From contig SCMQ01000020.1 of NCBI GenBank assembly GCA_005503335.1, positions 19,189 through 83,188 of the forward strand: DNA of 64,000 nt, in the 5' to 3' direction. Of the stretch, positions 48,932 through 57,745 are shown piece by piece. The DNA is from Comamonadaceae bacterium 2FH (GTDB lineage Bacteria; Pseudomonadota; Gammaproteobacteria; Burkholderiales; Burkholderiaceae_C). The position numbers and the translations under genes are program-made. How positions within the stretch are numbered: position 1 is the first letter of the stretch; every line of letters starts with the position of its first letter. The notes below the pieces were generated by a model. That model was not told the origin of the DNA and did no database searches. It worked only from the letters and a program-made list of their open reading frames with translations.

Positions 48932-49456
48932 ATGTTGACCGAAGACGGCAAGCACCTTTACGTGAGCTACGACGAGTACCACAACCTCATCGAGAAGCTC
49001 GCGTTGAAAATCCACCAGTCGGGCTGGCAGTTCGACACCATCCTGTGTCTGGCGCGCGGCGGCATGCGCCCCGGGGACATTCTTTCGCGCATCTTCGACA
49101 AGCCGCTGGCCATCATGTCCACCAGCTCGTACCGCGCCGAGGCCGGCACGGTGCAGGGCCACCTGGACATCGCGCGCTACATCACCACGCCCAAGGGCGA
49201 GATCGCCGGGCGGGTGCTGCTGGTCGACGACCTGGCCGACTCGGGCCATACGCTCAACGCCGTGATCCAGCAGCTCAAGAGCAGCTACGAGCCGATCTCC
49301 GAGCTGCGCAGCGCCGTGATCTGGACCAAGGGCTGCTCCAGCTTCACGCCCGACTACTCGGTCGAGGTCCTGCCGACCAATCCCTGGATCCACCAGCCGT
49401 TCGAAGGCTACGACAGCATGACGCCGGACAAGCTGATGGAGAAGTGGAAGCTCTGA
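48932..49456 (+). CDS. Phosphoribosyltransferase (xanthine/guanine type)
   Basis: The 174-residue type I phosphoribosyltransferase shows FDTILCLARGGMRPGDILSR, the PRPP loop GRVLLVDDLADSGHTLNAVI, and a C-terminal substrate segment PTNPWIHQPFEG resembling xanthine-guanine enzymes. It probably salvages a purine base with PRPP, in keeping with purA just upstream (79 nt gap). The exact base is not inferable. Confidence 0.87.
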   Translation: MLTEDGKHLYVSYDEYHNLIEKLALKIHQSGWQFDTILCLARGGMRPGDILSRIFDKPLAIMSTSSYRAEAGTVQGHLDIARYITTPKGEIAGRVLLVDDLADSGHTLNAVIQQLKSSYEPISELRSAVIWTKGCSSFTPDYSVEVLPTNPWIHQPFEGYDSMTPDKLMEKWKL

Positions 49457-49528
49457 TCCGCCTGCGGGCGCAAAGGGCCATGCGCCTGCACGCCCGCGCC
49501 GCGGGCGGCGTTCCGTCCGCGACGGCGC

Positions 49529-49534
49529 TACCAT
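49529..49534 (+). promoter_or_regulatory. -10-like hexamer TACCAT next to the start of the PLP-lyase gene
   Basis: TACCAT lies 7 nt before ATG 49542, and no ribosome site is present. Transcription would start at or beside the start codon. Confidence 0.35.
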
Positions 49535-49541
49535 GCTGCGC

Positions 49542-50765
49542 ATGAACGAGACGCCGCCCGAACTGTCCACCCAGCTGATCCACCACCCCTACCAGCCGCC
49601 TGCGGGCTTTGCCGCGCCGCAGCCCGGCGTGTTCAAGGCCTCAACCGTCATCTTTGCCAGCGTCGCGGCCATGCGGCAGCGCGACTGGAAGGGCAAGGCT
49701 GGCTACACCTATGGCCTGCACGGCACGCCCACCACCTTCACGCTCGAGGAGCGGCTGTGCACGCTGGAGGGCGGCCTGCAGTGCCTGCTGCAGCCCAGCG
49801 GCCTGGCGGCGATCGCCAACGTGGCGCTGGCCCTGCTCAAAAGCGGCGACGAGGTGCTGATCCCCGACAACGCCTACGGGCCCAACAAGGCCCTGGCCGA
49901 GGGCGAGCTGCGCGCCTGGGGCATCAGCCACAGGCTCTACGACGCCATGGATCCGGCCGACCTGGCGGCCAAGATCGGCGAGCGCACGCGCTTGGTCTGG
50001 CTCGAGGCGCCGGGCTCGGTGACGCTGGAGTTCCCCGACCTGCCCGAGCAGGTGCGCATCTGTCGCGAGCGGGGCGTGCTGTGCGCGCTCGACAACACCT
50101 GGGGCGCCGGCCTGGCCTTCCGCCCCTTCGAGCTGGCCCCAGGCCTGGGCGTCGACATCTCGGTGCATGCGCTGACCAAGTACCCCAGCGGCGGCGGCGA
50201 CCTGCTGATGGGCAGCGTGGTCACGCGCGACGAGGCCCTGCACCTCAAGCTCAAGCTGACCCACATGCGGCTGGGCCTGGGCGTGGGCCTCAACGACGTC
50301 GAGGCCGTGCTGCGTTCCCTGCCCAGCATGGCGCTGCGCTACCGCGCCCACGACGCGGCCACGCGCGAGCTCGCCGCCTGGTGCGCGCGCCAGCCGCAGT
50401 TCGCGCAGGTGCTGCACCCGGCGCTGGCGGATTCGCCCGGCCACGCCCACTGGCGCCGGCTCTGCGCGCCGCAGGGCGGGGAGGGCGCGGCAGCCGGCCT
50501 GTTCAGCGTGCTGGTCGACGCGCGCTACGGCCAGCAGCAGGTCGACGCCTTCTGCGACGCGCTGCGCCTGTTCAAGCTCGGCTACAGCTGGGGCGGCCCG
50601 GTCAGCCTGGTCATGCCCTACGATTTGCGCGCCATGCGGCCCGGCTGGCCGAAGCACCTGGCGCAAGGCACGCTGTTGCGCTTCTCGCCCGGTCTGGAGG
50701 CCGTGGCCGACCTGCGGCGCGACCTCGAGCAGGCCCTGGCTGCGGCGCTGCCGCCTCCGCCCTGA
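49542..50765 (+). CDS. metC: Cystathionine beta-lyase-type PLP enzyme (Cys/Met metabolism family)
   Basis: The protein of about 407 residues is a fold-type I PLP enzyme: STQLIHHPYQPPAGF, YTYGLHGTPTTFTLEERL, LQPSGLAAIANVALALL, the cofactor Asp in LCALDNTWGAGLAF and the PLP-binding Lys in SVHALTKYPSGGGDLLMGS. The pattern fits cystathionine beta-lyase (MetC), cleaving cystathionine to homocysteine. Start 49542 is chosen by its spacing from TACCAT; ATG 49533 would add three residues. Other members of the family are possible. Confidence 0.88.
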   Translation: MNETPPELSTQLIHHPYQPPAGFAAPQPGVFKASTVIFASVAAMRQRDWKGKAGYTYGLHGTPTTFTLEERLCTLEGGLQCLLQPSGLAAIANVALALLKSGDEVLIPDNAYGPNKALAEGELRAWGISHRLYDAMDPADLAAKIGERTRLVWLEAPGSVTLEFPDLPEQVRICRERGVLCALDNTWGAGLAFRPFELAPGLGVDISVHALTKYPSGGGDLLMGSVVTRDEALHLKLKLTHMRLGLGVGLNDVEAVLRSLPSMALRYRAHDAATRELAAWCARQPQFAQVLHPALADSPGHAHWRRLCAPQGGEGAAAGLFSVLVDARYGQQQVDAFCDALRLFKLGYSWGGPVSLVMPYDLRAMRPGWPKHLAQGTLLRFSPGLEAVADLRRDLEQALAAALPPPP

Positions 50766-50859
50766 CCGGGGGGCGGAGGAGTCTCGGTGTTTTCCTGACT
50801 GGCAGGGCCGGGCCCGGGCCGCTAGTCTGAGCTGGTTTCAAGACCCGAAGAAGTACCGC

Positions 50860-51750
50860 ATGTCTCGTCCCATGCCCGACCCGGCTGCGCCGGCCGACCC
50901 CGAGGCCCGTCCGGCCAGCTCGTCTGCCGAGCTGCCGGTCATGGACCACCCCTATGTCCCACCGTCGCCCTCCGGCCCGCAGGCGCTGATGCGGCCGCTG
51001 GGGCCGGCCGATCCGCTGCGCTGGCTGGCGCGCGGCGCGCGCGACCTGGCGGCCAGTCCCGGGATCGCCCTGTTCTATGGGGCCTGCTTGTGGACCATGG
51101 CCCTGGTGCTGGGGCTGGTGTTCCGCAACCGGCCCGAGTACACCTTGTCGATCGCCTCGGGCTGCCTGCTGGTCGGGCCCTTCCTCGCCATGGGCCTGTA
51201 CGAGGTCAGCCGAAGGCGCGAGCTGGGCCTGCGCCCTGAACTCGGCGCCTCGCTGACCTGCTGGGACGCGCACCTGCGCAGCATGGCCATGCTGGTGCTG
51301 GTGCTGATCGTGCTGGAACTGCTGTGGGGCCGGGCCTCGCTGGTGGTGTTCGCAGTCTTCTTCAACACCGGCATGCCCTCGACCACGGGGGTGCTGCAGG
51401 CGGTGTTCAATCCGCAGAACTGGGAGTTCGTGGCGGTCTACCTGGGCGTGGGCGCCTTGTTCGCGGCCCTGGTCTATGCCACCACCGTGGTGTCCATCCC
51501 CATGGTGCTGGACCGCGACACGGACGCCGTGTCGGCCGCCATCACCAGCCTGCGCGTGGTGTTCGCCAACCCCGGCGTGATGCTGCTGTGGGGCCTCGTG
51601 ATCTCCGCCCTGGTCGTGCTGGCCCTGCTGCCCTGGGGCCTGGGCCTGTGGCTGGTCGGGCCCTGGCTGGGCCACGCGAGCTGGCACGCCTACCGCGGTG
51701 CGGTCGAATGGCGGGAGGCGCCACCGGCGGCGCCGGAGGCGGCGGCATGA
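50860..51750 (+). CDS. DUF2189 family inner-membrane protein
   Basis: The 296-residue protein has a soluble Pro/Ala-rich N-terminus, the DUF2189 lead MRPLGPADPLRWLARGARDL, and about six transmembrane helices (for example IALFYGACLWTMALVLGLVF, SIASGCLLVGPFLAMGLYEV, MAMLVLVLIVLELLWGRASL). A domain of this kind often sits near cytochrome oxidase or related genes, but none is close here. Function is unknown. Confidence 0.86.
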   Translation: MSRPMPDPAAPADPEARPASSSAELPVMDHPYVPPSPSGPQALMRPLGPADPLRWLARGARDLAASPGIALFYGACLWTMALVLGLVFRNRPEYTLSIASGCLLVGPFLAMGLYEVSRRRELGLRPELGASLTCWDAHLRSMAMLVLVLIVLELLWGRASLVVFAVFFNTGMPSTTGVLQAVFNPQNWEFVAVYLGVGALFAALVYATTVVSIPMVLDRDTDAVSAAITSLRVVFANPGVMLLWGLVISALVVLALLPWGLGLWLVGPWLGHASWHAYRGAVEWREAPPAAPEAAA

Positions 51751-51802
51751 TCGACATGCTCCGTCGTCCCGCACGGCGCCCGGCAGGCCGACGGGCTGGC
51801 CC

Positions 51803-53292
51803 ATGAAGGAGAAGGAACTCAGGCTCGCGGTGGTCTTCTTCGGCGGTGTCTCGCTGGCCATCTACCAGCACGGCATCAACCGCGAGATCCTGAACCTGGC
51901 CCGCGCCTCCCGCACCTACCACGCCGATCCGGAACATGGGGGGCAGCGCCCCGCCGGCGGCGCGCTGCAGGCCCAGTACCCGGACGAGCCTCAGGCGTCA
52001 ACCGGGGACCTGTACCTCGAGTTCCTGCAGACCCTGGGCCGCCATCTGTCGCTGCGGGTCGTCGTCGACATCGTGGCCGGCGCGTCGGCGGGCGGCATCA
52101 ACGGCGTCGCGCTGGCCACGGCGATCGCGCACGACCTGAGCCTGACGCCGATCACCAACCTGTGGCTCGCCGAGGCCGACATGCTGAACCTGCTGGCCCC
52201 GGAGGCCCGGGCGCGGCTGTGGAGCAAGTGGTATTTCTGGCCCTTCGAGCGCCCCTTGCTGACCCGGCTCAACCGCGAGGGGCTGTGCTGCCGGCCAAGG
52301 CCTGCATAGACGCCATACGCAGCCACGGCGCCTTCCGTGAGGTCGACCTCCGCCTGGTCTTCGTCGACCCGCGTCCGCGCAGCGGCGGCGCCGCGTCCAC
52401 CGGCGTGCCGGGCTTCTTCGCGACCTTGCGTGGTGCCCTGGTGGACCTGCCGCGCCAGGCGCCGATCTACAACGAGCTGGCCGGCGTCGGCCACTACAAC
52501 GTCCAGGCCAGGCGCCTGAAGGGCGCCATCCTCGACGCCCGCGCCCAGGTCGCGCGGCTGATCGAGGAGGCCACCGAGGGCCGGCTGGGCGGGCCGTTCA
52601 CGGCCGACGAGCTGCGCCAATGGCGGCTGTCGTCCACCCATTTCCTGTCCCGCTCGCTGATCGTCTACGACGCCTGGATGCGCTCCCTGGTGTTCGAGGC
52701 GCTCGATTTCGTGGTTCGGCTGATCCTCGGCGCCTGCCGCTACCCGATTCGCAGGAGGCGCGCCGCATCCAGGCGGTCGTAGAGGCCTGGGCCCGGCAGC
52801 AAGGCGTGATTCGCGACAGCTATGTGATGCCCGAGCATGTCCGCGAGACCGCCGAGCTGCCGGCCTTCGGCAGGATGGTGCTCAACTTCGGCGTGGTCTA
52901 CAAGAAGCGTCGCCTGAACTTCGTGCTGTACGAGGTCAACGACCTCTACCCGGGCGGCGACAGCGAGCCGTCCTGGGTGGTCGACTCCGAGTCGCTGGAC
53001 CTGCTCAAGCTCAAGATCCACAAGTGCATCGACGAGCTGGCGGTGTACGAGGACATCCGCTTCCTGAGCATGCCCGCGGTGAGCGCCTGCCGCGCGCTGT
53101 TCATGCCCGAGGCGGGGGGGCGCCTGGCCCCGGGTCGCGCTCGGCCAGCTGGCGCAGCTCGAGGCGGCCGATTTCGACATTCGCGCCCTCAAGCGGCGCG
53201 CCTTCGGCCATGTGCTGGACGAGGAGGGCGCGCGGCTGAAGCTCAGTGCCGAGCTGATCGCCAGGCTTCGCCAGCGCGTGGAGCCGCTGTGA
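51803..53292 (+). pseudogene. Disrupted patatin-related phospholipase gene
   Basis: The N-terminal part (51803-52309) begins KEKELRLAVVFFGGVSLAIY and keeps the nucleophile motif DIVAGASAGGING. Reading frame then changes three times: near 52285 to a frame giving VLPAKACIDAIRSHGAFREV, near 52700-52745 to one giving QEARRIQAVVEAWARQQGV and GRMVLNFGVVYKKRRLNFVL, and near a seven-G run at 53115-53121 to one giving LGQLAQLEAADFDIRALKRR and the stop at 53290. Only about 495 codons remain, well short of the usual several-hundred-residue-longer family, and the Asp-Gly catalytic partner is not visible. A decayed gene with internal loss is the best reading; sequencing error could explain the G-run shift alone. 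Confidence 0.82.
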
Positions 53293-53372
53293 GGCGCGCA
53301 AAAAAATCGCCGGGCAGCTTGCGCGCCAATCCCAGCTGGTACAGTGAACGTCCCTGAAGGAGAGAACACACC

Positions 53373-53555
53373 TTGGCAACACCCAACTACGGATACGAGA
53401 AGCGCCAGAAAGAGCTGGCGAAAAAGCGCAAGAAGGAAGAGAAGCTCAAGGCGCGCGCCGAGCGCAAGCAGGGCACGGAGCCCGAGACGGAGTCCGATGC
53501 CGAGTCGGCCGAGGGTGGCGACGCGGCGGCTGGCGTCGAGTCCAAGCCCGAGTGA
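53373..53555 (+). CDS. Small lysine-rich conserved protein
   Basis: The 60-residue protein starts at TTG 53373 with AAGGAGAG about 9 nt upstream. Its first half is basic and helical (YGYEKRQKELAKKRKKEEKL), the second acidic (ESDAESAEGGD). Short proteins with the YGYEKRQKELAKK signature recur in betaproteobacteria, without known function. Confidence 0.72.
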   Translation: MATPNYGYEKRQKELAKKRKKEEKLKARAERKQGTEPETESDAESAEGGDAAAGVESKPE

Positions 53556-53603
53556 CAGGCACAGGGCGCCGAGGCGGCGCGGGTGCCCGCCCTGCGCCGG
53601 CGC

Positions 53604-54665
53604 TCAGCCCGCCTGGGCGAGCAGCTGGCGCGCCAGCCGGTCCATCGCGGCCGCGGAGCGGTCGTCGGGCGCGATCTCCTGCGCCTGGGTGAACTGCGTG
53701 AAATTGCGCCGGGTCGACTCGGCGTAGCCGGGGTCGTAGTGCTTGAGCAGCAGCTCGCGCACCACAGGCTCCACCTGGCCCGCCCGCACCTGGGCCTTCC
53801 AGCCCTCGACCACGGCCTTGCCGCGCAGCATGGTCAGCGCATCGAGGCGCTGGCAGAAGAACTCGGCATCGCGGGCGAAGAAGGCGTAGTCCTCCAGCAG
53901 CAGGGCCACCCGCTCCTCGTCCGAGAGTTTCAGCAGCAGGCAGGGGCTGGCGCGCATGGCCTCCATCAGGCTGTCGGGCACGCCGAGGTTGCCGACCTTC
54001 TTGCTCTCGGCCTCGACGTAGACCGGGCGCGCCGCGTCGAAGCCGCGCAGCGCCTTCCAGACCAGGCTGTCGAAGCGCTTCTGCGACGGCTGGGTCTGCC
54101 CGGGGATCACGCCCAGCACCGAGCTGCGGTGGCAGGCCAGGGCTTCGAGGTCCAGCACCTGGGCGCCGGCGGCGGCCAGGGCCTGCAGCAGGCGAGTCTT
54201 GCCCGAGCCGGTCGGCCCGCAGACCACGCGGTACTGCAGGCGCAATGCCTGCGCCGGCAGGTCGGCCAGCACCGCGCTGCGGAAGGCCTTGTAGCCTCCT
54301 TCCACCAGGTGCACCCGAAAGCCGATCTGACCGAGGATATGGGCCAGCGAGTTGCTGCGCTTGCCGCCGCGCCAACAGTAGACCAGGGGCTGCCAGTTCT
54401 TGGGCTTGTCCAGCACCTCGCGCTGGATGTGGGCGGCGATGTTGTGCGCCACCAGGGCGGCGCCTATCTTCTGCGCCTCGAAGGGGCTGACCTGCTTGTA
54501 CAGGGTGCCGACCCGGGCCCGCTCCTCGTTGTTGAGCGAGGGCCAGTTGACGGCGCCGGGCAGGTGGTCCTCGGCGTATTCGCCCTCGCTGCGCGCGTCG
54601 ATGATGGCGCCGAAGGTGGCCAGCCGGGCCATGGCCTCGATGGCGCTGATGGGATGCACGCTCAT
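53604..54665 (-). CDS. mnmH: tRNA 2-selenouridine synthase
   Basis: The 353-residue protein has an N-terminal rhodanese domain (about 5-125; FGAIIDARSEGEYAEDHLPG, active Cys in LVYCWRGGKRSNSLAHIL) and a P-loop domain (GPTGSGKTRLLQALAAAG). SelU/MnmH converts 2-thiouridine at wobble positions to geranyl-thio and selenouridine. No selD is in the window. Its ATG overlaps the stop of the upstream esterase gene (ATGA), so the two are co-transcribed. Confidence 0.94.
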   Translation of the reverse strand: MSVHPISAIEAMARLATFGAIIDARSEGEYAEDHLPGAVNWPSLNNEERARVGTLYKQVSPFEAQKIGAALVAHNIAAHIQREVLDKPKNWQPLVYCWRGGKRSNSLAHILGQIGFRVHLVEGGYKAFRSAVLADLPAQALRLQYRVVCGPTGSGKTRLLQALAAAGAQVLDLEALACHRSSVLGVIPGQTQPSQKRFDSLVWKALRGFDAARPVYVEAESKKVGNLGVPDSLMEAMRASPCLLLKLSDEERVALLLEDYAFFARDAEFFCQRLDALTMLRGKAVVEGWKAQVRAGQVEPVVRELLLKHYDPGYAESTRRNFTQFTQAQEIAPDDRSAAAMDRLARQLLAQAG

Positions 54666-55312
54666 GACAACAGTTTCTTCAGTTCGGGCCAGACATTGCC
54701 CAGCATGATCGGGTGCGCTTCTTCGCGCGGATGGATGCGGTCGGGCTGGAACAGCCGCGTCGGGTCGGGGCCGTCGGCCACGCCCTGGAGCAGGAACGGC
54801 ACGACGGCCGCCTTTTGCGCCCGCGCCACCTGGACGAACAGGGCCGCGAAGCGGCGCGCATAGTCTGCGCCGTAGTTGGGCGGCACCTGCATGCCGACCA
54901 GCAGCACCTTGGCGCCGGCTTTCTGCGCGGCCTGTGTCATCCAGCTCAGGTTGTCCTGGGTCATGGTCAGCGGCAGGCCGCGCAGCGCGTCGTTGCCGCC
55001 GAGCTCGAGCACCAGGTGGCTGGGCCGGTGCTGGGACAGCAGGGCCGGCAGGCGCGAGCGGCCACCCGAGGTGGTCTCGCCGCTGATGCTGGCGTTGACC
55101 ACGCGCGCGGCGATCTTCTCCCTGGCCAGGCGCTGCTCGAGCAACGCCACCCAGCCGCTGCCGCGCCGCAGGCCGTATTCGGCGCTCAGCGAGTCGCCCA
55201 GCACCAGGATGGTGGCGGGCTGCGCCGCGCCTGCTGCACAAGACCCCAGGACGCCGGTCCAGAAGGCGGCCACGCTAAAGTGGCGTCGGTTCAACAAAAA
55301 CGGTGGTTGCAT
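54662..55312 (-). CDS. Secreted arylesterase/thioesterase I (SGNH hydrolase, TesA-like)
   Basis: The 216-residue SGNH hydrolase shows block I ILVLGDSLSAEYG, block II NASISGETTSGG, block III LELGGNDALRG and block V DRIHPREEAHP. The leader contains a Tat-like NRRHFSVAAF motif followed by a hydrophobic stretch. Its ATG (55312) overlaps the divergent ABC gene's ATG (55311) as CATG. It matches E. coli tesA (arylesterase/lysophospholipase), which is also divergent from ybbA. Together with mnmH it forms a minus-strand operon. Confidence 0.92.
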   Translation of the reverse strand: MQPPFLLNRRHFSVAAFWTGVLGSCAAGAAQPATILVLGDSLSAEYGLRRGSGWVALLEQRLAREKIAARVVNASISGETTSGGRSRLPALLSQHRPSHLVLELGGNDALRGLPLTMTQDNLSWMTQAAQKAGAKVLLVGMQVPPNYGADYARRFAALFVQVARAQKAAVVPFLLQGVADGPDPTRLFQPDRIHPREEAHPIMLGNVWPELKKLLS

Positions 55313-56000
55313 GAGCGAGGCGATTATTTCAGTGGAGCATGTGTTCAAGTCGGTCACCGACTCCACGGGCACGCTCGACATTTTGCGCGATATCGATTTC
55401 GCCCTGGCGCCGCGGGAAACGGTGGCCATCGTCGGCGCCTCCGGCTCGGGCAAGAGCACGCTGCTGTCCATCATCGCCGGCCTGGATACACCCACGCGCG
55501 GCACCGTGCGGCTGGCCGGGCAGGACCTGTTCGCACTCGACGAGGACGCGCGCGCCGTGCTGCGCGCGCAGAAGCTGGGCTTCGTGTTCCAGAGCTTCCA
55601 GCTGCTGGGCAACCTCACGGCGCTGGAGAACGTGATGCTGCCGCTGGAGCTGGCCGAGCGCCGCGACGCGCGCCGCGCCGCGACCGAGATGCTGGCGCAC
55701 GTGGGCCTGGGCCAGCGCCTGGGCCACTACCCCAAGCTGCTGTCCGGCGGCGAGCAGCAGCGCGTGGCGCTGGCGCGCGCCTTCGTGGTCCAGCCCGCCG
55801 TGCTGCTGGCCGACGAGCCGACCGGCAGCCTGGACTTCGCCACCGGCGAGAAGATCATGGAGCTGATGTTCGAGCTCAACCGCGAGCAGGGCACGACCCT
55901 GGTGCTGGTCACGCACGACCGCGGCATCGCCGCGCGCTGCGACCGGCGCATCACCATCGAGGCGGGCAGGCTGCTGCCAGAGGCCGAGCCGGTTTCCTGA
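55311..56000 (+). CDS. ybbA: YbbA/LolD-type ABC transporter ATPase
   Basis: The 229-residue ATPase has Walker A GASGSGKSTLL, signature LSGGEQQRVALARAF, Walker B VLLADEPTGSLD and switch His in LVTHDR. The sequence is of the MacB/LolD/YbbA type. In E. coli ybbA is followed by permease ybbP; here the next gene is rlmB, so the permease partner is missing or distant. The start shares the CATG tetranucleotide with the divergent esterase. Confidence 0.88.
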   Translation: MSEAIISVEHVFKSVTDSTGTLDILRDIDFALAPRETVAIVGASGSGKSTLLSIIAGLDTPTRGTVRLAGQDLFALDEDARAVLRAQKLGFVFQSFQLLGNLTALENVMLPLELAERRDARRAATEMLAHVGLGQRLGHYPKLLSGGEQQRVALARAFVVQPAVLLADEPTGSLDFATGEKIMELMFELNREQGTTLVLVTHDRGIAARCDRRITIEAGRLLPEAEPVS

Positions 56001-56025
56001 GCGCCGGGCGCCCCGTCGCTGGCCC

Positions 56026-56031
56026 GATAAT
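56026..56031 (+). promoter_or_regulatory. rlmB: -10-like hexamer GATAAT adjacent to the rlmB start
   Basis: GATAAT is followed by GCGGGCC and then the ATG at 56039, and no ribosome site is visible. The transcript would begin at about the start codon. Confidence 0.4.
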
Positions 56032-56038
56032 GCGGGCC

Positions 56039-56776
56039 ATGTCCTCTCCCAAAGTGCTGTTCGGCTTCCACGCCGTGGGCGTGCGCCTGAAGACCGCGCC
56101 GCAATCCGTCATCGAGATCTACTACGAGCCGACGCGGCGCGACGCGCGCATGCGCGCCTTTCTCGAGCGCGCCCGGGAAGTCGGCGCGCGCCTGATCGAG
56201 GCCGACGGCCTGCGCCTGGCCAAGCTCTGCGGCAGCCACGGCCACCAGGGCGTGGCGGCGCGGGTCGAGCCGCTGGCGCAGGCGAGCTCGCTGGACGACC
56301 TGCTGGACCAGCTGGGCGAGCCGCCGCTGCTGCTGGTGCTGGACGGCATCACCGACCCGCACAACCTCGGCGCCTGCCTGCGCGTGGCCGACGGCGCCGG
56401 CGCGCACGCGGTGATCGCGCCCAAGGACCACGCGGCCGGCATCAATGCCACCGTGGCCAAGGTGGCCAGCGGCGCGGCCGAGACCATGCCCTACTTCATG
56501 GTGACCAACCTGGCGCGCACCCTGGGCGAGCTCAAGGAGCGCAACATCTGGTGCATTGGCACCAGCGACGACGCGCCCAAGACCCTGTACCAGATCGATC
56601 TCCAGGGGCCCGTGGCACTGGTGCTGGGTGCCGAGGGCACCGGCATGCGCCAGCTCACGCGCAAGACCTGCGACGAGCTGATCAGCATTCCCATGCGCGG
56701 CGCGGTGGAGAGCCTGAACGTGTCGGTGGCCAGCGGCGTGTGCCTGTACGAGGCGCTGCGCCAGCGCACGGCCTGA
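56039..56776 (+). CDS. rlmB: 23S rRNA (guanosine-2'-O) methyltransferase RlmB
   Basis: The 245-residue SpoU/TrmH enzyme has an N-terminal substrate-binding domain (LFGFHAVGVRLKTAPQSVIE) and the knotted catalytic domain: LVLDGITDPHNLGACLRVAD, VALVLGAEGTGMRQLT and IPMRGAVESLNVSVASGVCL. RlmB methylates G2251 in 23S rRNA. ATG 56030 is an in-frame alternative. The gene is on the plus strand after the ABC ATPase. Confidence 0.93.
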   Translation: MSSPKVLFGFHAVGVRLKTAPQSVIEIYYEPTRRDARMRAFLERAREVGARLIEADGLRLAKLCGSHGHQGVAARVEPLAQASSLDDLLDQLGEPPLLLVLDGITDPHNLGACLRVADGAGAHAVIAPKDHAAGINATVAKVASGAAETMPYFMVTNLARTLGELKERNIWCIGTSDDAPKTLYQIDLQGPVALVLGAEGTGMRQLTRKTCDELISIPMRGAVESLNVSVASGVCLYEALRQRTA

Positions 56777-56787
56777 GGAGGGTGACG

Positions 56788-57138
56788 ATGAGAACGGCAG
56801 GAGCGATGGGACGGGGGATGCTGGCCATGGGCGTGGCGCTGCTGCTGGCGGCCTGCACCCAGGAGCAGCAGAACAAGCTGAGCCGCGAGATCCAGAACTG
56901 GACCGGCACCAACGGCGTGCTCGAGGTCTATGCCGGCGACAAGCTGGTGCGGCGCTTCCTCAAGATCGACAAGGTCAGCACCGCCCTGGGCACGGACGAC
57001 GGCAAGCCGCGCGCCTACCGCTACGGCTACGGCGTGCTCGACGAGAACCTGAACATGCAGGTCGACCCCGGCGAGAAGAAGGTCTACTTCGAGATCAGCG
57101 ACTACAGCAACGCGGTGTTCTTCGAGAACCCGCGCTGA
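56788..57138 (+). CDS. Small lipoprotein of unknown function
   Basis: The 116-residue protein has a leader with lipobox LLLAACTQEQ and a compact C-terminal domain ending VYFEISDYSNAVFFENPR, with YRYGYGVLDENLNMQVDPGE. GAGGAGGG precedes the ATG by about 5 nt. It lies 11 nt after rlmB and is probably co-transcribed. I do not recognise the family. Confidence 0.8.
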   Translation: MRTAGAMGRGMLAMGVALLLAACTQEQQNKLSREIQNWTGTNGVLEVYAGDKLVRRFLKIDKVSTALGTDDGKPRAYRYGYGVLDENLNMQVDPGEKKVYFEISDYSNAVFFENPR

Positions 57139-57148
57139 AGCCGCGCCC

Positions 57149-57745
57149 CTACACGAGGCCGAGCGCGCCCAGCAGGGCGCCGGCGCCGATCAGCCACAGC
57201 AGGTGCAGCCGTGCCCGCCAGACGATCAGCGTGGTGGCCGCCGTCAGCAGCCACAGCGGCCAGTCGCGCGCGGGCTGGTCGTGCACCGCGCTCAGCAGCC
57301 AGCCGGTGGCCACCAGCAGCGCGACCACGATGGGCGCCATGCCGGTCTTGAAGGCCCGCACCGCGCGCAGCTCGCGGTTGCGGTGCGCCCAGCGCGTGGC
57401 GCTGTAGGTCAGGATGGAGGAGGGCAGCATGATGCCGGCCAGGGCGATCGCCACGCCCAGCAGCGCCAGCGTCCAGGCCGCGGGCCCGGCTGCCAGCCCT
57501 CCGCCCGCGTTCAGGCCCAGGTTCCAGCCCATCAGCGCCACGAACAGCACGTTCGGCCCCGGCGCGGCCTGGGCCAGCGCGATGCTCGAGCCGAACTGCG
57601 GCTCGCTGAGCCAATGCTGCTCGTGCACCAGATAGCGGTGCATGTCGGGGGCGGTGGTGATGGCGCCGCCCACGCCCAGCAGCGAGAGCGAGGCGAAATG
57701 GTTGAACAGGGCCATCCAGTCGGAAGGGGTCATGGTGATGCTCAT
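57149..57745 (-). CDS. Chromate transporter subunit (short CHR, second half)
   Basis: The 198-residue membrane protein has about six helices and the CHR-family motif SLLGVGGAITTAPDMHRYL near the start plus ALAQAAPGPNVLFVALMGWN. Short CHR proteins occur as pairs of about 200 residues forming one functional exporter, and a partner gene lies just upstream with a 4-nt overlap. Chromate efflux is the family role; the actual anion is unknown. Confidence 0.87.
   Translation of the reverse strand: MSITMTPSDWMALFNHFASLSLLGVGGAITTAPDMHRYLVHEQHWLSEPQFGSSIALAQAAPGPNVLFVALMGWNLGLNAGGGLAAGPAAWTLALLGVAIALAGIMLPSSILTYSATRWAHRNRELRAVRAFKTGMAPIVVALLVATGWLLSAVHDQPARDWPLWLLTAATTLIVWRARLHLLWLIGAGALLGALGLV

Noticed and set aside
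51803..53292. Programmed frameshifting in the patatin gene
   Set aside because: Three changes in different directions, an apparent deletion and no slippery-site/pseudoknot arrangement at two of the junctions fit decay better than recoding.
55311..56000. The ABC ATPase as the missing partner of the MlaE/MCE cluster
   Set aside because: Its sequence is of the YbbA/LolD type, it is 4.3 kb away across unrelated and opposite-strand genes, and its linkage to the esterase matches tesA-ybbA.
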